From positions 1-64,000 of the forward strand of contig VIRH01000106.1 in NCBI GenBank assembly GCA_008107755.1: DNA of 64,000 nucleotides, written 5' to 3'. Both the position numbers and the translations under genes were made by a program. The DNA is from Rhodobacterales bacterium. GTDB taxonomy: Bacteria; Pseudomonadota; Alphaproteobacteria; Rhizobiales; Stappiaceae. The notes under the pieces are model-generated. The model ran no database searches, was not told the DNA's origin, and saw only the letters and a list, made by a program, of their open reading frames with translations. Of this stretch, positions 56,460 through 64,000 are shown piece by piece. Each line of letters begins with the position of its first letter. Position 1 is the first letter of the stretch.

Positions 56460-56759
56460 ATGAAAGTCATCACCGCCAACCGCCTTCTGAACGGCGATGT
56501 CGTCTGGCTCGGCAAGGACGATGCCTGGGTCGAGCGCATCACACTGGCCCGCACCTTCGACGGAAAGGAAGAGGTCGCTGAAGGCCTCGCTATCGGCCAG
56601 AAGGCCGAAGCGGATCAGAAGGTCGTCGGTGTCTACGACATGGACGTGACCGTCGAGGACGGCGTCATTTTGCCGGTTCGCCTGCGCGAGCGCATCCGCG
56701 CCACCGGCCCGACCACCCACCCGCAGTTCGGCAAACAGGCACAGGCCGTTTCCGCTTGA
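56460..56759 (+). CDS. DUF2849 domain protein
   Basis: This small protein of 99 aa begins MKVITANRLLNGDVVWLGKD, and includes VVGVYDMDVTVEDGVILPVRLRERIRATGPTTHPQFGKQ, the DUF2849 pattern. It is nearly always found between cysG and cysI in alphaproteobacteria and is thought to help sulfite reduction, but its role is not shown. The ATG at 56460 has AAGGAAAG upstream; an ATG at 56439 overlapping the cysG stop is a less likely alternative. Confidence 0.9.
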   Translation: MKVITANRLLNGDVVWLGKDDAWVERITLARTFDGKEEVAEGLAIGQKAEADQKVVGVYDMDVTVEDGVILPVRLRERIRATGPTTHPQFGKQAQAVSA

Positions 56760-56818
56760 TCGAAACGAAAGGACAGGGCTGCGCCTGAAACGGCTGCGCC
56801 CGGTTTGGAGAGGATAAC

Positions 56819-58477
56819 ATGTACCGCTACGACGAATTTGACGCGAGTTTTGTCAGCCAGCGCACCGAGCAGTTCAAGGACCAGGTGCGTCGCCGCCTGG
56901 CAGGCGAATTGTCCGAGGACGAGTTCAAGCCGCTGCGCCTGATGAACGGACTGTACCTGCAGCTTCACGCCTACATGCTGCGCGTGGCCATTCCCTATGG
57001 CACGCTCAATGGACGGCAGATGCGCAAGCTCGCCCATATCGCCCGAACCTACGACAAGGACTACGGCCACTTCACCACGCGCCAGAACATTCAGTTCAAC
57101 TGGCCGAAGCTGGAAGACACGCCGAAGATCCTGGAAGAACTGGCGGAAGTCGAGATGCATGCCATCCAGACCTCCGGCAACTGCATCCGTAACGTGACCG
57201 CGGACCATTTCGCCGGTGCTGCCGCCGACGAGATCGCCGATCCGCGTCCCTATGCGGAAATTCTGCGCCAGTGGTCCTCGCTTCATCCGGAGTTCTCGTT
57301 CCTGCCGCGCAAGTTCAAGATCGCGATCACCGGCGCGCCGAACGACCGTGCGGCTGTCCAGGTCCACGATATCGGGCTGCAGCTCGCGCGCGGCGAGGAC
57401 GGTGGCATCGGCTTCGTCGTCTTTGTCGGCGGTGGTCTCGGCCGCACGCCGATGATCGGCCGCAAGGTGCGGGACTTCCTTCCCGAAGAAGACCTGCTCG
57501 CCTATTCCGAGGCGATCCTGCGCGTTTACAACCGCTACGGCCGCCGCGACAACAAGTACAAGGCCCGCATCAAGATCCTCGTCCATGAAACCGGACTGGA
57601 GGAATTGAAGGCGGATATCGAGGCGGAGTTCGAGAAGATCCGCCACGGTGTGCTGCGTCTGCCGGATGAGGAAGTGCGCCGCATCGAGGCATACTTCGCG
57701 CCGCCTCCGCTGGAAGTCGGCTCGGCCTCCTCCGACGCCGTCGAGGCGCGCAAGGCAAGCGATGCGGCCTTTGCCCAGTTCGCCGCGCATAATCTCAACC
57801 CGCACCGGGTGCCGGGCTACACCTCCGTGACCTTCTCGATGAAGCCGATCGGCGGCATTCCGGGCGATGCATCGGACAAGCAGATGGACGCGATTGCCAA
57901 TCTCGCCGAGGAATTCGGGCATGACGAGATCCGCATCAGCCACGAGCAGAACGTGATCCTGCCGCATGTGAAGCTGGACGATCTGCCGGCCCTCTTCGAC
58001 AAGCTTGTCGAAGCCGGCATCGCGGAAGGCAATGCAGGGCTGATCACGGACATCATCGCCTGCCCGGGCATGGACTATTGCGCGCTGGCGACGGCCCGTT
58101 CCATTCCGGTGGCACAGCGGATTTCCGAGCGTTTCGGCGCGGCCGAGCGGCAGTCAGAAATCGGTGAACTCAAGATCAAGATCTCCGGCTGCATCAATGC
58201 CTGTGGCCACCACCATGTCGGCCATATCGGCATTCTCGGCCTGGAGAAGAAGGGCGAGGAATTCTACCAGGTGACGCTTGGCGGCTCTGCCAACGAAAAC
58301 GCGTCCATCGGGGAAATTGTCGGTCGCGGCTTCTCGTCCGAGGAAGTGGTCGATGCAATCGAGAAGCTGGTCGATACCTATCTCGGCCTTCGCTCTGGAA
58401 AAGAGGAAACCTTCCTTGAGGCGTATCGACGTGTCGGGGAGGAGCCCTTCAAGGAGGCTCTATATGGCGCTGCATGA
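56819..58477 (+). CDS. cysI: Nitrite/sulfite reductase haemoprotein
   Basis: This protein of 552 aa is a siroheme-[4Fe-4S] reductase that turns sulfite into sulfide. The cluster cysteines are in CPGMDYCALATARS and ISGCINACGHHHVGHIG. The first half has the Fer4-type fold pattern HFTTRQNIQFNWPKLED and ITGAPNDRAAV. It is followed by cysH with a 14-bp overlap. As in many alphaproteobacteria, no CysJ flavoprotein partner is encoded here, so the electron donor is likely ferredoxin or another reductase. Confidence 0.92.
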   Translation: MYRYDEFDASFVSQRTEQFKDQVRRRLAGELSEDEFKPLRLMNGLYLQLHAYMLRVAIPYGTLNGRQMRKLAHIARTYDKDYGHFTTRQNIQFNWPKLEDTPKILEELAEVEMHAIQTSGNCIRNVTADHFAGAAADEIADPRPYAEILRQWSSLHPEFSFLPRKFKIAITGAPNDRAAVQVHDIGLQLARGEDGGIGFVVFVGGGLGRTPMIGRKVRDFLPEEDLLAYSEAILRVYNRYGRRDNKYKARIKILVHETGLEELKADIEAEFEKIRHGVLRLPDEEVRRIEAYFAPPPLEVGSASSDAVEARKASDAAFAQFAAHNLNPHRVPGYTSVTFSMKPIGGIPGDASDKQMDAIANLAEEFGHDEIRISHEQNVILPHVKLDDLPALFDKLVEAGIAEGNAGLITDIIACPGMDYCALATARSIPVAQRISERFGAAERQSEIGELKIKISGCINACGHHHVGHIGILGLEKKGEEFYQVTLGGSANENASIGEIVGRGFSSEEVVDAIEKLVDTYLGLRSGKEETFLEAYRRVGEEPFKEALYGAA

Positions 58478-59225
58478 GACTTACGCACTGGACATCGATC
58501 CGGACCTTGGACTTCAGGCTGAAGTCGATGCCCTGAACAACCAGTTCGACGGCATGACGGCCCAGGAAATCCTGATGGCCGCGATCCGGCACCAGTTTGC
58601 CGACGGCATCGCGATGGTCTCCAGCTTCGGCGCGGATTCGTCCGTGCTGCTGCACATGGTGGCGCAGATCGATCCATCGACGCCGGTTCTGTTCATCGAC
58701 ACGAACAAGCTGTTTCCGGCAACGCTGCAATACCGGGACGACCTGATCGCGAAGCTCGGCCTTACGGACGTTCGGTCCATCAAGCCGAACAAGTCGGATC
58801 TGACCGAGCAGGACCCGGCCGGCATGCTTTGGATGAGCGACACCAACGCCTGCTGCCACATCCGCAAGGTGGTGCCGCTGGAAACGGCGCTGAACGGCTT
58901 CGAAGCCTGGATATCGGGCCGCAAGCGGTTCCAGAGCAAGTCGCGCTCCAGCCTGTCGATCTTCGAAGTCGACGCGGACCGGGTGAAGGTCAACCCGCTC
59001 GCGGACTGGTCGTCGGAAGAGATCCTGGACTATGCGAGAACGCACGAGCTGCCGCCGCATCCGCTGGTCGCGCAGGGCTACCCGTCCATTGGCTGCATGC
59101 CCTGCACCAGCAAGGTTGCCCCCGGCGAAGACCCCCGCTCCGGGCGCTGGCGTGGACAGGACAAGACGGAGTGCGGCATTCACTGGCCGAGCCACGGCAA
59201 GGAAGTTGACGGCAGCGGCATCTGA
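58464..59225 (+). CDS. cysH: Assimilatory (phospho)adenylyl-sulfate reductase
   Basis: This protein of 253 aa reduces activated sulfate to sulfite. Core motifs are SSFGADSSVLLHM (P-loop like), FIDTNKLFP and the final ECGIH with the active-site Cys237. Cysteines 130-131 and the CxxC at 211-214 form a [4Fe-4S] site, which marks the APS-reducing type rather than the enteric PAPS type. The ATG at 58464 lies inside the cysI 3' end with an AAGGAGG site. Confidence 0.93.
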   Translation: MALHETYALDIDPDLGLQAEVDALNNQFDGMTAQEILMAAIRHQFADGIAMVSSFGADSSVLLHMVAQIDPSTPVLFIDTNKLFPATLQYRDDLIAKLGLTDVRSIKPNKSDLTEQDPAGMLWMSDTNACCHIRKVVPLETALNGFEAWISGRKRFQSKSRSSLSIFEVDADRVKVNPLADWSSEEILDYARTHELPPHPLVAQGYPSIGCMPCTSKVAPGEDPRSGRWRGQDKTECGIHWPSHGKEVDGSGI

Positions 59226-59259
59226 CCCTGCCCGAATGAGAATTTTGAGGACGCTGAGG

Positions 59260-59793
59260 ATGGCAATGATATTCAAGGATGGCGAGTTCATCGAGGAGAG
59301 CTGGGAACGCGCCGACGCGGAAACCGGGACGGAAGTGAGGGGCAACGCGCTCGTTGCCCAGACCCTGTTCCTGGCGGAGCCGGACAACTATCTTGGCCGT
59401 GACGGCAAGACCGGCGTCCTGGTGGAGGCCGGGGACGATGTCGAGGAGATCGTTCCATTCCTCGACAAGCTGGCACTGGTTGCAGTCGACTTTCCCGCCT
59501 TTTCGGACGGCCGCGGTTTCTCCGCCGCGCGTATCCTGCGTGAGCAGATCGGCTACAAGGGCGATATCAGGGCGGTCGGCAAGTACATTCTCGACCAGGT
59601 GCCCCTGGCCCGCCGCTGCGGCGTGACCTCCTTCGAGATCTCCAAGCCCGAGGTCCTGAAGGCGCTGAAGGCCGGAGAGTGGCCGGAAGTCACCAAATAT
59701 CTGCAGCCGGTCGGAACCGTCGAGGAAATTCCCGCAGGCACCCGCCCCTGGGCCCGCCGCTCCCCCCGCGACGTCGCCGAGGCAGCGGAATAG
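59260..59793 (+). CDS. DUF934 domain protein
   Basis: This protein of 177 aa has the DUF934 core LALVAVDFPAFSDGRGFSAARILREQIGYKGDIRAVG and LARRCGVTSFEI. DUF934 proteins close sulfate assimilation operons in proteobacteria; the biochemical role is unknown, possibly as a sulfite-reductase helper. The ATG at 59260 is used; ATG at 59236 is an alternative. It ends the cys operon. Confidence 0.9.
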   Translation: MAMIFKDGEFIEESWERADAETGTEVRGNALVAQTLFLAEPDNYLGRDGKTGVLVEAGDDVEEIVPFLDKLALVAVDFPAFSDGRGFSAARILREQIGYKGDIRAVGKYILDQVPLARRCGVTSFEISKPEVLKALKAGEWPEVTKYLQPVGTVEEIPAGTRPWARRSPRDVAEAAE

Positions 59794-59840
59794 CAGTTTC
59801 GGGCGGTCTGGAACGAGGTGCGCCGCAATCCCGTTGGCCT

Positions 59841-59944
59841 TATCCTGAGGAAGCGCGTTCGCGCTTTCTCGAAGGATGAGCCGCTTGCTGAGGAGTATGC
59901 CGCCCATCCTTCGAGACGCCGCTTGAGCGGCTCCTCAGGATGAG
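59841..59944. repeat. REP-like palindromic repeat, copy 1
   Basis: Two adjacent hairpins with CATCCTTCGAGA/TCTCGAAGGATG and TCCTGAGGA/TCCTCAGGA arms. The stretch GCCGCCCATCCTTCGAGAC also occurs in copy 2. This resembles repetitive extragenic palindromes frequent in alphaproteobacteria. It follows the cys operon. Confidence 0.7.
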
Positions 59945-60081
59945 GGGGAGTGACTGCTATTGATCGAGCCTTCCAGTTCAGCCGCAGCTGCGATTGCTGC
60001 GACCTCTGCGCGCCATCAGGACTCGCCCGCCATACCATTTCGGGTCTTTCAGATGCATCACTCGCTGAACTCGGTTGCAAC

Positions 60082-60180
60082 CTCATCCTGAGGAGGACCG
60101 TTAGGTCCGTCTCGAAGGATGGGCCTCTGGCTGAGGAGTTTGCCGCCCATCCTTCGAGACAGCGCCTCGCGCTTCCCCAA
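60082..60180. repeat. REP-like palindromic repeat, copy 2
   Basis: This copy has TCATCCTGAGGAGG at the left, TCTCGAAGGATGGG in the middle and CCCATCCTTCGAGAC on the right. About 27 of 28 bases match copy 1 over the central block. It is in the same orientation, about 240 bp away. Confidence 0.7.
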
Positions 60181-60232
60181 GAGCAGGTCCGGTGCGTGGC
60201 GATGGTCTCGGAGAAGCGAAGCCCGCGTCCGA

Positions 60233-61216
60233 TCACGCGTTGCCGATCAAGACTCCTGCCGCGAAGACCAGCGCGCCGCCGAGCACCACCTGGAAGGCAG
60301 CGCGCAGGAACGGCGTTTCCATGTAGCGGTTCTGGATCCAGGCGATTGCCCAGAGCTCGACGAAGACCACCGCCGCCGCCACCGATGTCGCCGTCCAGAA
60401 TTGCGGGATGAGATAGGGCAGGGCATGGCCCAGCCCGCCAACGGCGGTCATGACGCCCGAGGCGATGCCGCGCTTGATCGGGGAGCCGCGCCCTGACAGG
60501 ACGCCGTCGTCATGGGCGGCTTCCGTGAACCCCATTGAAATACCCGCGCCGACGGACGCCGACAGGCCGACAAGGAAGGTCTGCCATGTGTCCTGGGTTG
60601 CAAAGGCGGCGGCAAAAATCGGTGCCAGCGTCGATACGGAGCCGTCCATCAGTCCCGCGAGCCCGGGCTGGACGTAGGTGAGGATGAACTGACGGCGTTC
60701 CGTCATCCGTTCCTGATCCAGCACGTCTTCCGGCGTGTGTTTCGTGCCGAGGCGCTGTGCAAGGCTCTCGTGGCCCTTTTCCGCGACAGCCAGATCGCCG
60801 AGCAGCTTGCGCGTGCCGGCGTCCGACGCCCGTTTCGCGGCCTCGATGTAGAAACGGTAGGCTTGGAGCTCCATCTGCTCGGCCTGGGCACGCACCTTGT
60901 CGAGCCCGAGGGGTCGGACCAGCCAGTCCGGCTTGCGCTCATAGTAACCGCGCACGTGCTCGCGGCGGATCAGGGGAATGGTTTCGCCGAAGCGCTCCCG
61001 ATGCTGTTCGATAAGCCGTCGCCGGTGTTCGTTTTCTTCCGCCGCCATATCATCGAAAACCTTGGCCGACTGCGGAAACTGGTCGCGCAGACCGTCGGCA
61101 TAGGCAGCGTAGATCCGGGCGTCATCCTCTTCTGAGGAAATCGCGAGCGCCAGGATTTCCTGTTCCGACAGGGATGAGAAATCCCGTTTTCCAGGACCGA
61201 AGAAACGTCTGAACAT
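60233..61216 (-). CDS. mbfA: MbfA-type iron exporter (rubrerythrin-VIT1 fusion)
   Basis: This protein of 327 aa fuses an N-terminal ferritin-like (Er) domain (about 15-150, with SEEDDARIYAAYADGLR, DMAAEENEHRRR and AVAEKGHESLAQ) with a C-terminal CCC1/VIT1 membrane domain of about five spans (MTERRQFILTYVQPGLAGLMDGSVSTLAPIFAAAF, then SVGAGISMGFTEAAHDDG). MbfA of rhizobia exports iron and is controlled by Irr. No clear Irr box is visible upstream. The ATG at 61216 has an AAGGA site. Confidence 0.92.
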   Translation of the reverse strand: MFRRFFGPGKRDFSSLSEQEILALAISSEEDDARIYAAYADGLRDQFPQSAKVFDDMAAEENEHRRRLIEQHRERFGETIPLIRREHVRGYYERKPDWLVRPLGLDKVRAQAEQMELQAYRFYIEAAKRASDAGTRKLLGDLAVAEKGHESLAQRLGTKHTPEDVLDQERMTERRQFILTYVQPGLAGLMDGSVSTLAPIFAAAFATQDTWQTFLVGLSASVGAGISMGFTEAAHDDGVLSGRGSPIKRGIASGVMTAVGGLGHALPYLIPQFWTATSVAAAVVFVELWAIAWIQNRYMETPFLRAAFQVVLGGALVFAAGVLIGNA

Positions 61217-61351
61217 GAAAATCCTTGTGAAACTCTGTTCCGGGCGGGCTGCCGTGATGTTGCTGCGATGGGATGAGCGAGAATAGCATCCCGCGGCGGC
61301 AAGGTCGGCGCCATAGTGACGCAGGAACAATATCGAGCGCTAGTCCGGCTG

Positions 61352-62275
61352 TCAGCGATCGATTGTCGACCTGTTTTCCGCGATGAAATCCAGAAAGGCT
61401 CTCAGAGGCCGTGGCATGAAACGGCTGGAGAAATAGATCCTTGGTCCGTCGAATTCCGACCACCAGTCCGTCATGACCGGTGTCAGTGCGCCGCTTTTGA
61501 AATGGGGCTCCAGCCAGTTGCGGAAGGCCAGGATCAGGCCGTGTCCGGCCACTGCAAGGTTGATGGCAGCGGCCGCGCCGTTTGTGCCGACGATGAGACG
61601 GCCCGGAGGATCGACGCTCAGGGTCTCGCCGTCCTTCTCGAACTCCCAGTCCGTCAGCGCACCGCTGGAAAACCGGGTGCGGATGCAGGCATGGCTGAGG
61701 ATATCGCGCGGGTGCTCCGGTGCACCATGTCGCTCAAGGTAGTCGGGAGAGGCGGCCAGGGCAGCCCACTGCCGGCGGGGCCCGATCGGCACGGCAACCA
61801 TATCCTGCGAAAGGTGTTCGCCGTAGCGGATGCCGGCGTCGAATCCTGCTGCCGTTACATCCAGAAGCCGGTCATCGACAATGATCTCGAATGTCACGTC
61901 GGGATGTATTTTCAGGAAACCGTCGATCAGCGGCGGCAGGATATCCACCATGACAGCTCCGGGAACGTTCAGCTTCAGTCTGCCGCGAACGGTTTCCTGT
62001 GAACTGGCCGCATCGCTGAGGGCCGCCCGGGCCTCGGCGATCACCGGTTCCATGCGATCCACCAGCGCGCGACCGGCTTCCGTCAGGCGGACGCTGCGCG
62101 TGGTGCGCACGAAAAGCGGCACGCCGAGCTGCTGCTCAACCCGCGTCACTGTCTCGCTCACCGTCGACGGAGACATGCCGAGCCAGCGGGCGGCTGCGCG
62201 AAAGCCGTTGCCGCGCGACACAGCGAGAACGATGGACAGATCATCGAGGGAGGGAAAATAGGGATTGTTCGTCAT
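61352..62275 (-). CDS. LysR-family transcriptional regulator
   Basis: This regulator of 307 aa has the N-terminal helix-turn-helix [49 protein letters not shown] and a periplasmic-binding-like effector domain. The C-terminus ([17 protein letters not shown]) is usual for the AaeR/PtxR-like group. Its start at 62275 is 80 bp from the divergent aldo-keto reductase start at 62355, so it probably controls that gene. Confidence 0.92.
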   Translation of the reverse strand: MTNNPYFPSLDDLSIVLAVSRGNGFRAAARWLGMSPSTVSETVTRVEQQLGVPLFVRTTRSVRLTEAGRALVDRMEPVIAEARAALSDAASSQETVRGRLKLNVPGAVMVDILPPLIDGFLKIHPDVTFEIIVDDRLLDVTAAGFDAGIRYGEHLSQDMVAVPIGPRRQWAALAASPDYLERHGAPEHPRDILSHACIRTRFSSGALTDWEFEKDGETLSVDPPGRLIVGTNGAAAAINLAVAGHGLILAFRNWLEPHFKSGALTPVMTDWWSEFDGPRIYFSSRFMPRPLRAFLDFIAENRSTIDR

Positions 62276-62354
62276 GCCGAACGCCTTATTCGATTTGAGG
62301 CCGGTTATCATTAGTTTGCCGAACAGTCATATCAGGCGGGAAGGAGATACTGCC

Positions 62355-63236
62355 ATGACAAATCAATACCCCGCTGCCGCCGCCGGACGGTTCACCTTTC
62401 CGGGCACGTCCATTTCCGTGAACCGCATGGGCTACGGCGCCATGCAGCTTGCCGGCCCGCATGTCTTCGGTCCGCCGAAGGATGCGGACGAGGCGCGCGC
62501 TGTCCTCAAGGAAGCGATCGAACTCGGTATCGACCATATCGATACCAGCGATTTCTACGGGCCTCATGTCACCAACGAACTCATCCATGAGGCACTTCAT
62601 CCCTATCCCGACACTCTCACCCTCGTGACCAAGATCGGCGCCTGGCGCGACGACAAGGGTGAGTGGATCCTGGAGCGCAGTCCGGATTTTCTGCGCAAGT
62701 CCGTCGAGGACAATCTGAAGCGCCTCGGGCTTGACCGGATGGCGATCGTCAACCTGCGCATGAGCGGCCCGGAAGACGACATGATCGAACCCATGAAGGC
62801 CATGCGGCAAATGCAGGAAGAGGGTCTGCTCGCCCATATCGGTGTGAGCACGGTAACGCGCGAGCAGCTTGCCGTCGCCCGCGACATCGCGCCGGTTGTC
62901 TGTGTCCAGAACCACTACAATCTTGTCCAGCGCGACGATGATCGCATGATCGACGAACTGGCTGCGGATGGCATCGCTTATGTGCCGTACTTCCCGCTCG
63001 GCGGCTTCACGCCTCTGCAGACGGAAGAGCTGGACCGCATCGCGCGGGATCTGGGCGAAACGCCCCAGACCGTTGCCCTTGGCTGGCTGCTGCATCGCAG
63101 CCCGAACATCCTGCTCATCCCGGGAACTTCGCGCCGGGCGCATCTGCGGCAGAACGTTGCCGCCGCAGCCCTGAAGCTGGACGCGGACCATCTGAGCCGG
63201 CTGAATGCCATCGCGGGGCTGGCCTCGGTCTCCTAA
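62355..63236 (+). CDS. Aldo/keto reductase
   Basis: This NAD(P)H-dependent oxidoreductase of 293 aa has the catalytic Asp and Tyr in IDHIDTSDFYGPHVTNELIHEAL and the Lys in LVTKIGAW. The cofactor end is TVALGWLLHRSPNILLIPGTSRRAHLRQNVAA. The usual His of the tetrad is in a position where this protein reads IVNLRMSG, a change seen in PdxI-like reductases. Start at 62355 has AAGGAG. It is divergent from the LysR gene. Confidence 0.9.
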   Translation: MTNQYPAAAAGRFTFPGTSISVNRMGYGAMQLAGPHVFGPPKDADEARAVLKEAIELGIDHIDTSDFYGPHVTNELIHEALHPYPDTLTLVTKIGAWRDDKGEWILERSPDFLRKSVEDNLKRLGLDRMAIVNLRMSGPEDDMIEPMKAMRQMQEEGLLAHIGVSTVTREQLAVARDIAPVVCVQNHYNLVQRDDDRMIDELAADGIAYVPYFPLGGFTPLQTEELDRIARDLGETPQTVALGWLLHRSPNILLIPGTSRRAHLRQNVAAAALKLDADHLSRLNAIAGLASVS

Positions 63237-63273
63237 GAGACGGAAAGGAAGGGGCCTGTGACGGGATCAGCCA

Positions 63274-64000
63274 TCAGTTCTTCGGACGGTCGAAGCTGAT
63301 TTCGAAGCAGGCACCGGTTTCGGATGGCACAAGCCATATCCCGGCGTTGTGCGCTTTCAGGAGCGCGTGGATGATGCCGAGACCCATGCCCGTGCCGCCG
63401 CTCTCCCGGCGGGTGGTGAAGAAGAGATCGAAGATCTGTTTCTCGTTGCCCGCCGAAATGCCGCTGCCGTCATCGCAGACGGTGAGCGCCAGAACGTCCT
63501 CGCTCTCGTGAGCGTCAAAGACAACCTTTCGCGCCCCGTGCCGGGCGGAATTGTCGACGAGATTTTCGAAAACGATGCGGGCATTTTCCGCCGACAGCGG
63601 CAGCACGCAATCTGCCGGTGCCTCGAGAAACACCTGGCCGGACCTTCTGCGGATATCCTTCAGAACCTCGGACAGGCGGCACGTTCCGCCGATGTCCACG
63701 CTGTCGGCCCGGGCAAGATCCCTCAGACGATTCAGCAGGGTCGTGGCGCGGTCCGTGTCATCGATGATGTTGCCGAGGAAGCGCGCCCGTTCGGCCTCGT
63801 TCATGTCGTCGCCACCGTCAACAAGCAGTTCCGCGGCACCCTGAATCGACGTCAGCGGCGTTTTGAGCTCATGGGTCACGTGGTTGGCGAAGGTGCTGAT
63901 GTAGTCGTTTCGTTCGAAAAGTCTGCGCGACATGTCGAGCATGCTCTCCGAGAGCGCATGAATTTCGCGGTTGCCGTGGGTCTTGAGAGGCTGAATGGCG
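63274..64000 (-). CDS. Sensor histidine kinase, C-terminal part (runs off the window)
   Basis: The minus-strand frame is open to the window edge, so the N-terminal sensor lies outside. What remains is the end of a HAMP linker (HALSESMLDMSRRLFERNDY), the phospho-acceptor His in HVTHELKTPLTSIQGAAELL, the N box FENLVDNSARHGARK, the G1 box CDDGSGI and the G2 box GTGMGLGIIHALL. All catalytic boxes look intact. The partner response regulator would be beyond the window. The start usually shown at 63942 is inside the protein and is not the true start. Confidence 0.9.
   Translation of the reverse strand, partial: AIQPLKTHGNREIHALSESMLDMSRRLFERNDYISTFANHVTHELKTPLTSIQGAAELLVDGGDDMNEAERARFLGNIIDDTDRATTLLNRLRDLARADSVDIGGTCRLSEVLKDIRRRSGQVFLEAPADCVLPLSAENARIVFENLVDNSARHGARKVVFDAHESEDVLALTVCDDGSGISAGNEKQIFDLFFTTRRESGGTGMGLGIIHALLKAHNAGIWLVPSETGACFEISFDRPKN

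Overview
The window is GC-rich, densely coded DNA from an alphaproteobacterium, most likely of the Hyphomicrobiales/Stappiaceae type (Roseibium/Labrenzia-like). This is inferred from gene content: a RirA-like Rrf2 regulator next to hemP, an MbfA-type iron exporter, BA14K and IalB family proteins, choXWV with betIAB, and the cysG-DUF2849-cysI-cysH-DUF934 sulfate assimilation operon. No rRNA, tRNA, CRISPR array or intact transposase is visible. The genus is not proven from the sequence.

Layout. Positions 1-1.4 kb are sparse: a long stem-loop and one unknown small gene. 1.5-7.6 kb is one operon: a FadR-type GntR regulator, a MetC-like PLP enzyme and a complete sugar-type ABC transporter. 7.6-9.4 kb is a decayed patch holding a 270-bp inverted-repeat element, a frameshifted outer-membrane beta-barrel gene and a remnant of a second transporter ATPase. 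9.5-14.1 kb holds a class III aminotransferase, anmK, an FAD oxidoreductase and a second GntR regulator. 14.4-19.3 kb holds sdaA, kynU and a PAS-GGDEF-EAL protein. 19.8-24.5 kb is a five-gene Liv-type transporter operon ended by a clear terminator. 24.6-28.7 kb holds a HI0933-type flavoprotein, a LacI regulator and a GH43 beta-xylosidase. 28.8-30.1 kb is an iron module (RirA-like regulator, hemP).

30.1-31.4 kb encodes a soluble class III nucleotidyl cyclase. 31.7-38.6 kb is a complete choline-to-betaine module, with betI-betA-betB on the minus strand diverging from choX-choW-choV around a strong BetI-like palindrome. 38.7-44.2 kb holds an APP1-like phosphatase, a cold-shock protein, a BA14K protein with an internal repeat, a YaiI/DUF188 protein, a second HI0933-type flavoprotein and a response-regulator/HD-GYP protein that has lost its key residues. 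44.3-51.2 kb holds a glycosyltransferase, a GH13 alpha-glucosidase, a thiolase and a large catalase. 51.2-54.7 kb is a minus-strand set of three secreted proteins (two paralogues and an IalB protein) around a probable MocR regulator remnant. 55.0-59.8 kb is the cys operon. 59.8-60.2 kb carries two REP-like repeats, followed by MbfA, a LysR/aldo-keto reductase pair, and the C-terminal part of a sensor kinase that runs off the end.

Most of the window is ordinary metabolism and transport. The parts most worth a second look are the MetC-like/sugar-ABC operon, the inverted-repeat element that supplies the stop codon of a broken porin gene, the decayed ATPase copy, the catalytically degenerate HD-GYP response regulator, and the secreted paralogue cluster. 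No clear defence or other wholly new system was found.
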